From Aspidiotus rigidus (taxonomy: Eukaryota > Arthropoda > Insecta > Hemiptera > Diaspididae): a stretch of 64,000 nt of DNA. The position numbers were made by a program, and so were the translations under genes. The DNA lies in the NCBI GenBank assembly GCA_035079385.1, contig JAVHKY010000030.1, positions 7,851,001 to 7,915,000 of the forward strand, given 5' to 3'. Shown here piece after piece: positions 23,218 through 32,222 of this stretch. Within the stretch, counting starts at the first letter, position 1; each line of letters begins with the position of its first letter. Below the pieces are notes generated by a model that saw only the letters and a list, made by a program, of their open reading frames with translations, ran no database searches and was not told the origin of the DNA.

Positions 23218-23386
23218 GTAAGTATTATTAGATTATTTAAGTCATTTTTTATCATTTAATTTTTGAAAATGAATACGTAATACATGAGCCTTGGTAAGTA
23301 TCAATTCCTACATGAGAAACACAGAGAGAAAAGTTGAATTTACCTCATTGATGTTGAACTTACCTTGTTAGCATGAAATTTGACGC

Positions 23387-23403
23387 GGGAGGAAAATCCT
23401 CCC
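23387..23403. repeat. short hairpin GGGAGGA-AAA-TCCTCCC
   Basis: Perfect 7-bp arms with a 3-base loop inside the non-coding part of the element. Role unknown. Confidence 0.4.
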
Positions 23404-23459
23404 ACGTCGTTGAGTGATGAAGAATTGTATTGAATTTACCTCATTTCTCATTATCTAGT

Positions 23460-23645
23460 ATGAAACCAGCTGTTTACTGAAGCAACGCTACGCTCTCGCG
23501 CTTGTGCTCGTTGCGTCCATAAGACTAGTGTATCTGAGAGAGAAAAGCATTAAAAAGAGAGACCAGTAGAAAACCAGCTGTTTACACTATGCTCTCGCGC
23601 TTGTGCTCGTTGCGGCCATAAGACTAGTGTATATGAGAAGATTAG
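23460..23645 (+). repeat. 108-bp tandem duplication with GC-rich core
   Basis: ACCAGCTGTTTAC starts at 23465 and again at 23573; both copies contain GCTCTCGCGCTTGTGCTCGT and CATAAGACTAGTGTAT. The copies differ by small indels. It sits in the Polinton right half. Confidence 0.65.
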
Positions 23646-23696
23646 TAGTCACATGGAAGGAGTCGTATTTAAAAGTATGGTAGTCTATTGAGTACA

Positions 23697-24035
23697 TAGT
23701 ATAAATCGATTATTTTTATTAATTTTATATACCTAGCTCATCTAGTACTTATAAATTGATTATTTTTACACTATTTTTATTAAGTCGTACCTAGCACATC
23801 TAGTATAAATCGATTATTTTTATTAATTTTATATACCTAGCTCATCTAGTACTTATAAATTGATTATTTTTACACTATTTTTATTAAGTCGTACCTAGCA
23901 CATCTAGTATAAATCGATTATTTTTATTAATTTTTATACATTTCTCATCAAGTTATACCTAGCACATCTAGTATAAATCGATTATTTTTTATTAATTCTT
24001 TATACTTTTCTTATAAAGTCATACCTAGCGCATCT
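23697..24035 (+). repeat. 104-bp AT-rich satellite with ~52-bp half units
   Basis: ATAAATCGATTATTTTT starts at 23701, 23805 and 23909 (an exact 104-bp period), with a further shortened copy at 23973. Each unit contains two related halves ending in CTAGCTCATCTAGT or CTAGCACATCTAGT. The array lies inside the Polinton, between the small ORFs and the right end. Confidence 0.8.
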
Positions 24036-24059
24036 AGACTAAAAATTGGAGAAATTTAA

Positions 24060-24935
24060 CAATTTTTTCAAGGAGTTGAAAAATGAAAAAAAATCATGAA
24101 CCTTACGTTAGTAAAATCAGCTAGTGTGTCAGAATATAATGTACTTTTAGAGTTAAAAAAGAAAAAAAAATGATAGAAAAATGATACAAAAGTCCTGAAA
24201 TTCTTGAACCTGTAAAGAAGAAAAATATATTTACTTTGAAAGCAGCCAAATATTCGGTATGAAAAATGAGAGGATTTCTAAGATTTTTGGTGAAGTTGAA
24301 AAATGGTAAAAATGGGCTCTGCAATGCGGTAGAAAAAAATATGTGTAAAAGTTATAAAAAATAGCACATAAAATGAAAAAATAAACTAAAATATTAAATT
24401 TTTATTTTTAAAAGTTTGGTTAAGCAATAGATTAAAATCGGTTAAAAAGCCGTTGCGCTTGAGGTGCGCTAGAACAAAAAATTTGATTTTCTTGTATTTT
24501 AGGAGTGTTGGAATGTAGCTCTCACGAGAGAGATTCATTTAAGCTAAAAATATAGAAAATTGATGTAGAATTGATACAAAAACTCTCAAATTTTCGAATT
24601 GGCAAGGAAGAAAAATGGTATAAAAACAGCTAAATACATATAGTGAGAAAATTGGAGAATTTCTAGGATTTTATTGAGAGGTTGAAAATAAGAAAAATAC
24701 CCCTTGCGCTATAAATTGATTCACATATAAGAGTTGAAAATAGAGAAAAATGATACAAAAATGATACAAAAGTCCTAAAATTTTTGAACCAGTGAAGAAG
24801 AAAAATAGGGTAAAATGATTCATATTTACTTTGAAAACCGCCAAATATTCGGTATGAAAAATTAGAAGATTTCTAAGATTTTTGGTGAAGTTGAAAAAAG
24901 GGAAAAATAGACTCTGAGCTAGAGAAATTGACAAG
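24060..24935 (-). repeat. Polinton right subterminal repeat units
   Basis: Three diverged units, each with TGATACAAAAGTCCTGAAAT-like, CAAATATTCGGTATGAAAAA-like and TTCTAAGATTTTTGGTGAAG-like segments, at about 24175-24330, 24570-24700 and 24755-24930. Their reverse complement resembles the subterminal units near the left end. Similar units outside the element lie at 26640-26880 and 29430-29640. Confidence 0.65.
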
Positions 24936-24970
24936 TGCGCTAGAACATACATGAGTACTCTACTTGTATG
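24936..24970 (-). repeat. Polinton right terminal inverted repeat and target-site copy
   Basis: The inverted repeat occupies 24936-24964 and is followed directly by TGTATG (24965-24970), the second copy of the target duplication. Confidence 0.85.
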
Positions 24971-26343
24971 CTACATATCAACAGCGCAATATTATCCATA
25001 AATCATAAGTTGCGAGGTTAATAATAATCTACTCACCCCAAGGTAGTTCTGCGTTCTGAAGAGAGCACACAAAAAAATTGGCTTACCATTGAAAAACTTG
25101 AAGTGGGTCAGAAAATAAGAATAACTTTGAAAAAAATTTTCCAGTTGGAGATAATACAAAGACTATAGGAAATCAATTTCGATCATCGAACTATAATATC
25201 AAAAGGAAGACTTGGGTATTTCCAACATCCAATTTTCAATTCGATCTGTATTGCCAAAAACAAATTTGTCATATAGAACTAAATCTCTGCATTCCGTGTT
25301 TGACTTCTTTTAAAAAGCCTCAGATTTTTCATTGTATTTAACCAGGACCCCCTCCTCAATTCTGTGGCATTTAGAATCGCACATAGTTCTTACCCGTTCC
25401 GAAGACAAGAACAAACTTGGAATACTTTTATTAATACAAGAGTAAACATTTAAGAACGTTATCACGAAGATACTTACCATAAGTCTATGAGCGAAATGTC
25501 ACTCGGTCGATCAAAACAACTTTTTTTTCTTAGATAGGCGTGCCGATTAATAAAAATCTTCTTGAAAAATTTTACGCATAAATTCAAGAACAAGAAGAGG
25601 GCTCACTGTTTTCCTTCAACGGCATGCGCAGGTGCAGATCCACAGAGAAGGGAAGGTGGACGAACATCTCTTCCTCCTCTAACTAGTGAAAAATTTCATA
25701 TTCTTCCCTCCTCCCCCCCCCCCACAAAAAAAGGGGAAAGATGAGAAAAGAAAGATTTTCTGGCAGAGCCAAATGAATAAAGGTCATTTCCTATTTACTA
25801 GTAAGTGACCTCATTAATATTTTAAGGCTACGCCTTTTCTGTGATGACATCATGGCCCAGCTTGTGAATTTTTCCCACAGAGGCGTACGCCGCGTTCTTG
25901 GATTAATAAAGGTATGATATATACTGTAATATAAGCTATCCAGCTCAGCGCGAGTTTTCCCCCCGTATGGATATCAACATTAGAGACGTCATAAGTTCTA
26001 AGATCAACAGAATGATACAAAAAAAAAAAAAGAAATAGGTGGAAGATTTTCAAGCTCCTAATTGAATCAACGTCAAGTCAATGCCGTATGGTCGTCGATT
26101 TTCAAATAAAAAAAAGAAGAAGAACACAGGACAGGTTCCCTATTAAAAAAAGAAGAAAGACGTGAAAATTTTTTAAGCTCCTTACAAGATCAAAGGACCA
26201 ATTCTAGAAGAAACCCATAGAACGAATTCTGTGCCTTTTAAATAACTCGCGCTCATTTTAAATTTCGTGTCAAGCCAGGAACTTTAATTTTAATAATCGA
26301 TTTCCAACGAATATCCGGACGCTACTTTCGTAAAAAGCAATTT
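24971..26343. other. intergenic DNA, no gene seen
   Basis: AT-rich with homopolymer runs (C-run near 25713, A-run near 26020). No protein motif; a remnant of the AACAGG/CCTGTT repeat (CAGGTTCCCTATTAAAAAAA) appears near 26133. Confidence 0.5.
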
Positions 26344-26344
26344 T

Positions 26345-26603
26345 TGTAACTTATTTCTGGGGGCCCCCCAAAAAATACGTGTTTTGTTTTGCTATCTCTG
26401 CCGTATCAAGTTGAATTGATGCGCCTGCAAAACTATGATCTGGAGAAAGAGGCTGGTGACATAAACTAATGCAAGCGAAAAGAAATTTTATTCCGCTGAT
26501 GATCGTTATTTTACAGGTACGTCAATTCGACTCTGTACGGCACAGATTCTTGGGGGGGGGGGAGAAGAGGTCTTTTCGTAGGTCAACGAGAGTTACCGCA
26601 ATG
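26345..26603 (+). repeat. dispersed repeat, copy A (pair with 39791-40024)
   Basis: Shares, in order, TTTCTGGGGGCC, TCTGCCGTA, GCAAAACTA-GATCTGG, GAGGCTGGTGACAT, TTCCGCTGAT, a poly-G tract and GTCACCGCA/GTTACCGCA words with the segment at 39791-40024. The copies differ by substitutions and small indels. The identity of the element is unknown. Confidence 0.7.
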
Positions 26604-26639
26604 GATGAGGGAGGGATTTCTTTTAGCTTGATTGGTTTG

Positions 26640-26885
26640 ATTGAAAAAATATAGAAAATTGATATAAAATTGATAGAAAAACTCTGAAATTTTCGAACTA
26701 ACAAGGAAGGTTTATACTCGTATTTGGTTTAAAAATATCTAAACATTCAGTAAATTGGAGGATTTGTAGAATTTTTGAAAAGGCCCCAGAGATTTAGGGT
26801 CTTAAAATTAGCGGGGAAGTTATTTCCCTTAAAAAATTATTTTTGGAGTGATGGAATGTAGCTCTCACGAAGGAGATTTACTTAT
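26640..26885 (-). repeat. fragment related to the Polinton right-end units
   Basis: Contains ATTGATAGAAAAACTCTGAA, AACATTCAGTAAATTGGAGG and GGAATGTAGCTCTCACGA, matching parts of 24500-24700. No terminal AG end is visible, so it is a solitary fragment. Confidence 0.55.
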
Positions 26886-27354
26886 AGTAAAAAAAAAAAT
26901 TTCCTAGCGTAGCCAAATGAATGAAGATCATGTTTCATGCCCTCCTTCTTATTTAGCAGTCGTCTTGAAATATTCTAATCTAGTCTTCTACTAGGTCAAG
27001 CGCGCACTTTTGAGATATTACTTCACTTTTGCCCCTACTTCCATTGAACTACACGTCTTTTGTGACGCTTCTGAGAAAGCCTATAGAGCAATTGTCTACA
27101 TTAATGGGAGAAATATTTTGAGCTATTTTCGTGGGGCAAAAGTCTGATATGATACATTTTGGGCTATCACCCTTCAGCTTTCGTGAGGCTCACTCGCTCC
27201 GCTCGTTCGCCCCCTTCCTTGGTTTAGCATGAGTCTGATATGAAGGTCTAGTATTATAAAAGTAGGGCATACATTTAATCGCACGCCTCAAAAAACGAAA
27301 TTGCCCGCCTATCGATAACACGCCAAGGAAACAAAATTGACACGCTTAAGAAAT
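26886..27354. other. repeat remnants, no gene
   Basis: Holds the inverted counterpart of the GAACGAGCGGAGCGAGT word (near 27190-27207) and otherwise anonymous sequence. Confidence 0.4.
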
Positions 27355-27545
27355 GTATTACATGGATAAAAACGAAGTAAGTAGTGCACACATCCTCATA
27401 TAAGTTGCGCACTCAAGATCCAAAACACTGGAAATCCTATGAAACGGACAAATACACAAGTAAGTAGTGCACACATCTTAATACAAGTTGTGCACACAAA
27501 ATCAAAACACTCAAAATCCATTGAAGAGGACAAAAACACCCTGTG
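27355..27545 (+). repeat. 83-bp tandem duplication
   Basis: AAGTAAGTAGTGCACACATC begins at 27375 and again at 27458; each copy continues through AAGTTG-GCAC and a block with CAAAACACT and AAATCC. A partial third unit follows. Confidence 0.65.
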
Positions 27546-27820
27546 AAAGGAGATAATGGAATGCTTTGGTTATTGACAAGTCAGCACAAACCTCCGGGCA
27601 GCATTCCAAGTGGAGTTTTTTTTTTTTTTTTTACCATCACCATAATATTTCATAAAGGCATTACAATGTTGATACATATTAATGCAATTAACAAATATAA
27701 GTTTTCAAATAATTTACAACGGCTAAGCCCAACCGCTTCTTGAATAAATCTGAGTTCAAGACTACATGGTACCTGCCTTCATAATAACGAACGCCGAGAA
27801 GAGTCGAAATTAACATCCGC

Positions 27821-28500
27821 CTACCACTTGACATGTGCAGCATGAAAAGTTCCCTGAAGATCGAAGGGAAGCTCCAAATGGGCCTGAAGATTAGACTCCA
27901 TCAAGAACCTTGCTTGCCAAAAAAGGCCTGCGAAAAGGAAGGGTGGAATTGGCAAATCACGGGAAGGATCAGAAGTGCGAATATTGTCAAAACGATGAAC
28001 TCTTGAATACCAGTCAATAATGAAACGTCCGCGGCTATTGCACTGATCCATATAACTACCGCGCATCCCCTTGGCATCATACTTCTGCCGAATCATATTA
28101 TTTCGACGACGAACCTCAGTATTTTACCAACCAGTAAAGATCTCACGACAATGCTCGAAATCCAATGCATTAACCAACTGACTCGACTGACTCCTCCGGA
28201 GTGGAACAACTGGGAAAACACCTCCATCAACAGTCATATCTCATTCATAAGGAGTTTGAGGTTTATTATGGGGAGGCAGTCTCTACTGTCAAGCCCATCC
28301 TGGCTGGAGTTCCTCACAATAAATGCAGCAAAATCATCTTCTTTCGAAATGCGGGTCGTGTGCCAGTCCTGGCGTGCATTTATGGCGTTCGTAATGATTT
28401 CAACGTCGTGTCAGTTTTTTTCTATGGCGGGAGGGGAACTGGCGGTCAATATAATTTTATGAGGCGTGCACTGGAGAGGCCAGCTTTCCCAATTCCAGGA
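27821..28500 (-). pseudogene. decayed capsid-like protein relic (possibly densovirus-derived)
   Basis: Reading right to left, coding-like protein continues through at least three frame segments. One (around 28450-28260) contains LTASSPPAIEKN and FAAFIVRNSSQ; the next (28240-28097) contains an in-frame stop at 28124-28126; the last (28096-27821, 91 codons) ends at a stop and contains LPIPPFLFAGLF. The shape of the last part, a PP-containing turn followed by a hydrophobic strand, then an alternating strand, resembles the end of insect parvovirus (densovirus) capsid proteins. That resemblance is from memory of family style only. Two in-frame stops and at least two frame changes mean it is inactive. 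Open frames also exist on the + strand, so orientation is not certain. Confidence 0.35.
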
Positions 28501-28619
28501 ATTAGCTTGAAAAAAGGCTAGCCTTTTTAAGCCACTTCAGGTCTACTACATTAAGGTAAGGGTCAGACATGAAACATTTCAAGCTAGTGTAGCAGTAGTT
28601 TACTGTATAGATCAAAGAG

Positions 28620-29425
28620 AAATCTAGCCAATTCAGGTCCATTCAAGTCCCCTCCTATCATATATAGCTCGGAAGTCAAAATTTCGACAGGGAATCTGTT
28701 TTATGGTGGGGGCATTTGAGAAAATCGCCGTGCACCTGCGCCGTCCAGCAAAAAACTTGGAAAAATTCCAACCTCCGAGCTATATATGATGGGTGGGGGA
28801 CTTGGAAAAACGACGGCTTCCTTAATGAAGTTAAACGGGGAAAGCAGGGAACCTGTTTTATGAGTCAAATGGGATTTGATATTGAAAATTCAAGGAAGCC
28901 TAGACCTAGATAAAGCTAGTATAAAGAAGGCCTAGACCTACTATAAACCTAGTACAATATAGTTTGAGAGTCTAAATTTTTCTCGAATCTCCAGCTATAT
29001 TATGATAGCTCGAAAGTCAAAATTCTTTCAAGTCCCCCTCCTATCATATATGGCTCGAGAGTCGAAATTTTTCTAAGTTTTTTGCCGGACGGCGCACGGC
29101 AAATTTCTCAAAAAGCCTCCCATAAAACAGGTTTCCTGTTGAAATTTCGACTCTCGAGCTACCTGTATATTTCGAAGTCCCTAAAATAGGTCCAGATCAC
29201 TGATGACGTTCTATTTCTAAGTCCCCGTCCTATCATATAGCTCGGGAGTCAAGAAAAATGTATGCTCTCAAACTATATTATTATATTATTCTAGGCTTAC
29301 AGTGGGTCTAGGCTTCTTGAATTCTCAATACTAAATCGAATTTGCCTCATAAAACAGGTTCCCTGCGTTCCTCGTTTAACTTCGTTGAGGAAGCCGTCGT
29401 TTTTTGATATTAGGGTAGGGGTAGA
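28620..29425. repeat. foldback-like repeat cluster with inverted ~100-bp arms
   Basis: The segment 28806-28907 (starting AAAAACGACGGCTTCC, ending AAGCCTAGACC) is matched in inverted orientation at 29305-29405. Both arms contain CAGGGAACCTGTTTTATGAG and GAAGTTAAACG. The ~400 bp between carry ATGATAGGAGG-family units in both orientations. Partial arms recur at 37190-37260, 40760-40830 and 41935-41985. Confidence 0.7.
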
Positions 29426-29429
29426 GAAA

Positions 29430-29640
29430 AGACATGAAAATTGATACAGAATTGATACAAAAACTCTGAAATTTTCGAACTACCAAGGAAGAAAAATAGG
29501 GTGATGAATTGATTCATATTTAGTTCGAAAACAGCTGAATATTCAGTTGAAAAATTGGAAGATATCTAGGATTTTTGGAGAGGTTGAAAAATGAGAAAAT
29601 AGTGCTCTGAGCTAGAGGAATTAGTAAGTGCGCCAGAAGG
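29430..29640 (-). repeat. second fragment related to the Polinton right end
   Basis: Contains AATTGATACAAAAACTCTGA, TTTCGAACTACCAAGGAAG and CTCTGAGCTAGAGGAATTAG then AAGTGCGCCAGAA, paralleling 24755-24945 up to about 20 bp before the terminus. It diverges where the AG/CT end should be. Confidence 0.55.
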
Positions 29641-32222
29641 AATATCTCTTATCTACTTTCCAGATACCCCTCTTGATATATGTAGCTTTATGGTCATGGT
29701 TTTTATAAGCACCTACCTCCCCTCTTACATTGAGCTCGGAGATTGAAATATCCTCTTACCAACTATAGCTCGAAAGTCGGAATTTGTCTTATGCGTCCCA
29801 CGCCTCCTTCTTCTTCACTCATCAAAGGACTCCACCCCCCTCAACCACAGTTTGCCAAACAGACTAAGGATGTTTTTCCCAAATAATTTTCTATAAAACC
29901 GGTTCTTGTTGAAATAGAAAAAATGTGAAAAGAAAAGTTGTTTTTTGAAATTAAAAGTCGTATTCGTTATTTTTTTATATGGTCTTTCTAGAAAAAGAGG
30001 AAATGTAATAATTTTTACGACAATATTGGCCCATTCGAATACATACTTACATTCTTTGCTTTCTACAAATTTAAAGGTTATGCAGTCGACATTCCTAAAA
30101 AATTGGCCTTTTTCGTCATTTATGAATTTAGACGTTGGAATTCGCTTTTCTAAATCGCTGGATGTAATATCGGATGTTCGTTAATTACGTATATAATTTC
30201 TCAAGCTTGCTGCATAATTACCTCGTTACAGGTCAATAATTAGAATTATGTAATCATTATGGTCACCTCACTAAGTAGTGGGGGCAGTTTGAAGTATATT
30301 GTGTTGTTCTTTCTCTCGCGAGATCGCTGAGTCTGTGCTCTATTTTCACCCCAGTGAAAGTGTAAAAAAAAATCCGCTCTCGAAAAAAAAACTTTTGCGA
30401 CCAGACCCTTATTTGTTATTCGTAAGTCATCATCTTGACGAAGGTAACGCGTATAAAATTAGTCTAGTGCCACAAAATACTTGCCTACATTTGGGGGACA
30501 ATTCTCTAGGTTAGTAGATTTACGAGATATGAATAATATGCAGCAGAATTACAATATTCGTCTTTGAGATAGGTAAGTTATAAAAACGATGGCGTACGTA
30601 TGCGTTAATGGTTTTGCGGTTACTGATTCTATTAAATCTCGTGGTCGTATTTGTTTTATAACTTTTTACCGAACTTGCTTTCAATGATCAGATATAGTCG
30701 TCCACTCATCATTTTTCGCGTTTGCTTCTCACTTTATTATCATGATGATGAATGAGGATAAGACTGTCTATGTTATTCGTCAACTTTCTAAATTGAGAAC
30801 AATAGTTCAATTTGAAGAGGATAAAAACAACGAAACAGCGAGGATGAAGCAAATATCGTGTCTGCTCAGTGCTACAATCACCTTTCAGATTTGTCTCGTT
30901 AATGATTGTAAACCCTTCACTTGGACGTTTATGTTTTGTAATCACAATTTTCATGGCAAAATCTGTCGACAGAGGTTAATTCTGACTATAGAAAGGAAAT
31001 AATTTGAATTTCCAACAACTCAGCCAAAATAAAAGGGAGAAAATAGCTGCAAATTTGAAAATTAAACAAAACACTTACCTACCGGTACTGAAACTTTCCA
31101 CCCTCTTCCAAAAGAACACAATGAGTGATCGATCGCTCGTTTAGCCGCTTTGTTGATTTTTTTGCTGCCTAGGATGACTTCATATTGAAATAGAGGTAGT
31201 GAAAAACGATACGAGTTGTAAATTGATAAAAGAGAGTGAGAGTGGAAATTACGTCAGAGACGCATCTGAATGAAGGGTTGAGGGAGGATGGAGCTAAACA
31301 TGAAGATGTGTACGAAATAGACAAATGTGGAAATGCCGTGATGGTGAAAAACCAAGATGAGTATATTCGAACCCATATTTGTTTTGAAATGTCGAACCCT
31401 GTGGGATAAGATTAGGGTACAATCCTACGATTTCATGACTGTGCGCTTAAATGGAGGTCTTGGAGCTTTAGGAAAATGAATGAGAGCTCAATATTTTTTC
31501 GGGGAAAGAGAGGCATGGTAGCTTTGTGGAAAAAGTGAAATTAAGACGGTTGAATTTGAAAGGACGATGTAGAGCAGAGTTGGACAATCTGATCTAGGTG
31601 AAGTGCCTTACGAACTTTTCGAAACTATTGAGAGGGCCATTCTTTCTGAACAGTTACTTTTGCGCTGTAGTAATTACGATTTGGCCCGCGGGGCGGAGAT
31701 CGCCCATGCCTGGGGTAGAGGAAATTCAAGATTGCCTCGACGGTTGTGTTTGGGTCCTCTCATCACCTTTTCCCTTTCTTTTTCTCTCCAGTGGAAGCCT
31801 TACTCTTTTGTATCCGTTCTACGTCATAGCAACTCGCTCGAAAAAGGAAACTCAACGCTGTGGAGGTACAAAGTAAATAAACAGAGTTCGGTAATCCTAC
31901 GATAATTGAGAGAGGCATACTAATGTGTAATATTATTTTCATTCACCTTTATTCCTCAAATTGACCCTTGTTTTTATCGTTCGTGAAATGAATTGATAAT
32001 TTCACGTTTCGCCCTTGAGCTTACTAATTAGTTTTGCGTCTCATTTCAGGTTCAATTACTTACTTGATTCGTGAATACCATACCGACGTTGGCAGGTTTA
32101 ATTCGAAGTCCACTCAGCTCCTGATGGTCTACGAATAGGCTATATAGAACAACTTCGTGACTGTCGTAGAAAATCAACTTCTCATAAACGATTCATTATT
32201 GCTTCTCTCAGCTAGAGTGATC
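29641..32222 (+). other. intergenic and 5' UTR region upstream of the CRAL-TRIO gene
   Basis: No recognisable coding sequence. A candidate promoter word is at 30314-30323 and candidate 5' UTR exons follow: one ending before a GTAAGT donor at 30422, and another starting after CATTTCAG (ending 32049). The exact 5' UTR structure cannot be settled without transcripts. Confidence 0.4.
30314..30323. promoter_or_regulatory. TCTCGCGAGA palindrome, candidate core promoter element
   Basis: A perfect copy of the TCTCGCGAGA palindrome known from BANP-bound housekeeping promoters of animals. About 100 bp downstream there is a strong GTAAGT donor (30422). It could mark the start of the CRAL-TRIO gene 1.9 kb upstream of its ATG. 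Chance occurrence is possible. Confidence 0.35.

Larger units (their letters stand above)
20874..24964 (+). mobile_element. Polinton/Maverick-type element, internally deleted, both ends intact
   Basis: The element begins AGTAGAGTACTCATG and ends with its reverse complement (CATGAGTACTCTACT). The terminal inverted repeat runs 29 bp with one mismatch (20874-20902 and 24936-24964), and weaker inverted similarity continues inward. It is flanked by a perfect 6-bp direct repeat, TGTATG (20868-20873 and 24965-24970). AG/CT termini plus a 6-bp target duplication are the hallmark of Polintons, and the interior carries a protein-primed family B DNA polymerase fragment on very AT-rich DNA. Full-length family members are 15-20 kb; this one is 4,091 bp, so integrase, ATPase, protease and capsid genes are absent. 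It is probably a deletion derivative mobilised by a relative. The related adintoviruses are the alternative label. Confidence 0.85.

Noticed and set aside
23460..24035. Possible CRISPR array
   Set aside because: Repeats are directly adjacent with no unique spacers of constant length; this is a satellite inside a eukaryotic transposon.
28201..28521. 106-codon + strand frame opposite the capsid-like relic
   Set aside because: The - strand reading gives longer coherent protein-like sequence across the whole block; the + frame covers only part of it. Orientation remains open.
31598..31905. Two overlapping ~95-codon + strand frames
   Set aside because: No motif, different frames overlap fully, and neither connects by splicing to the downstream CRAL-TRIO exon.
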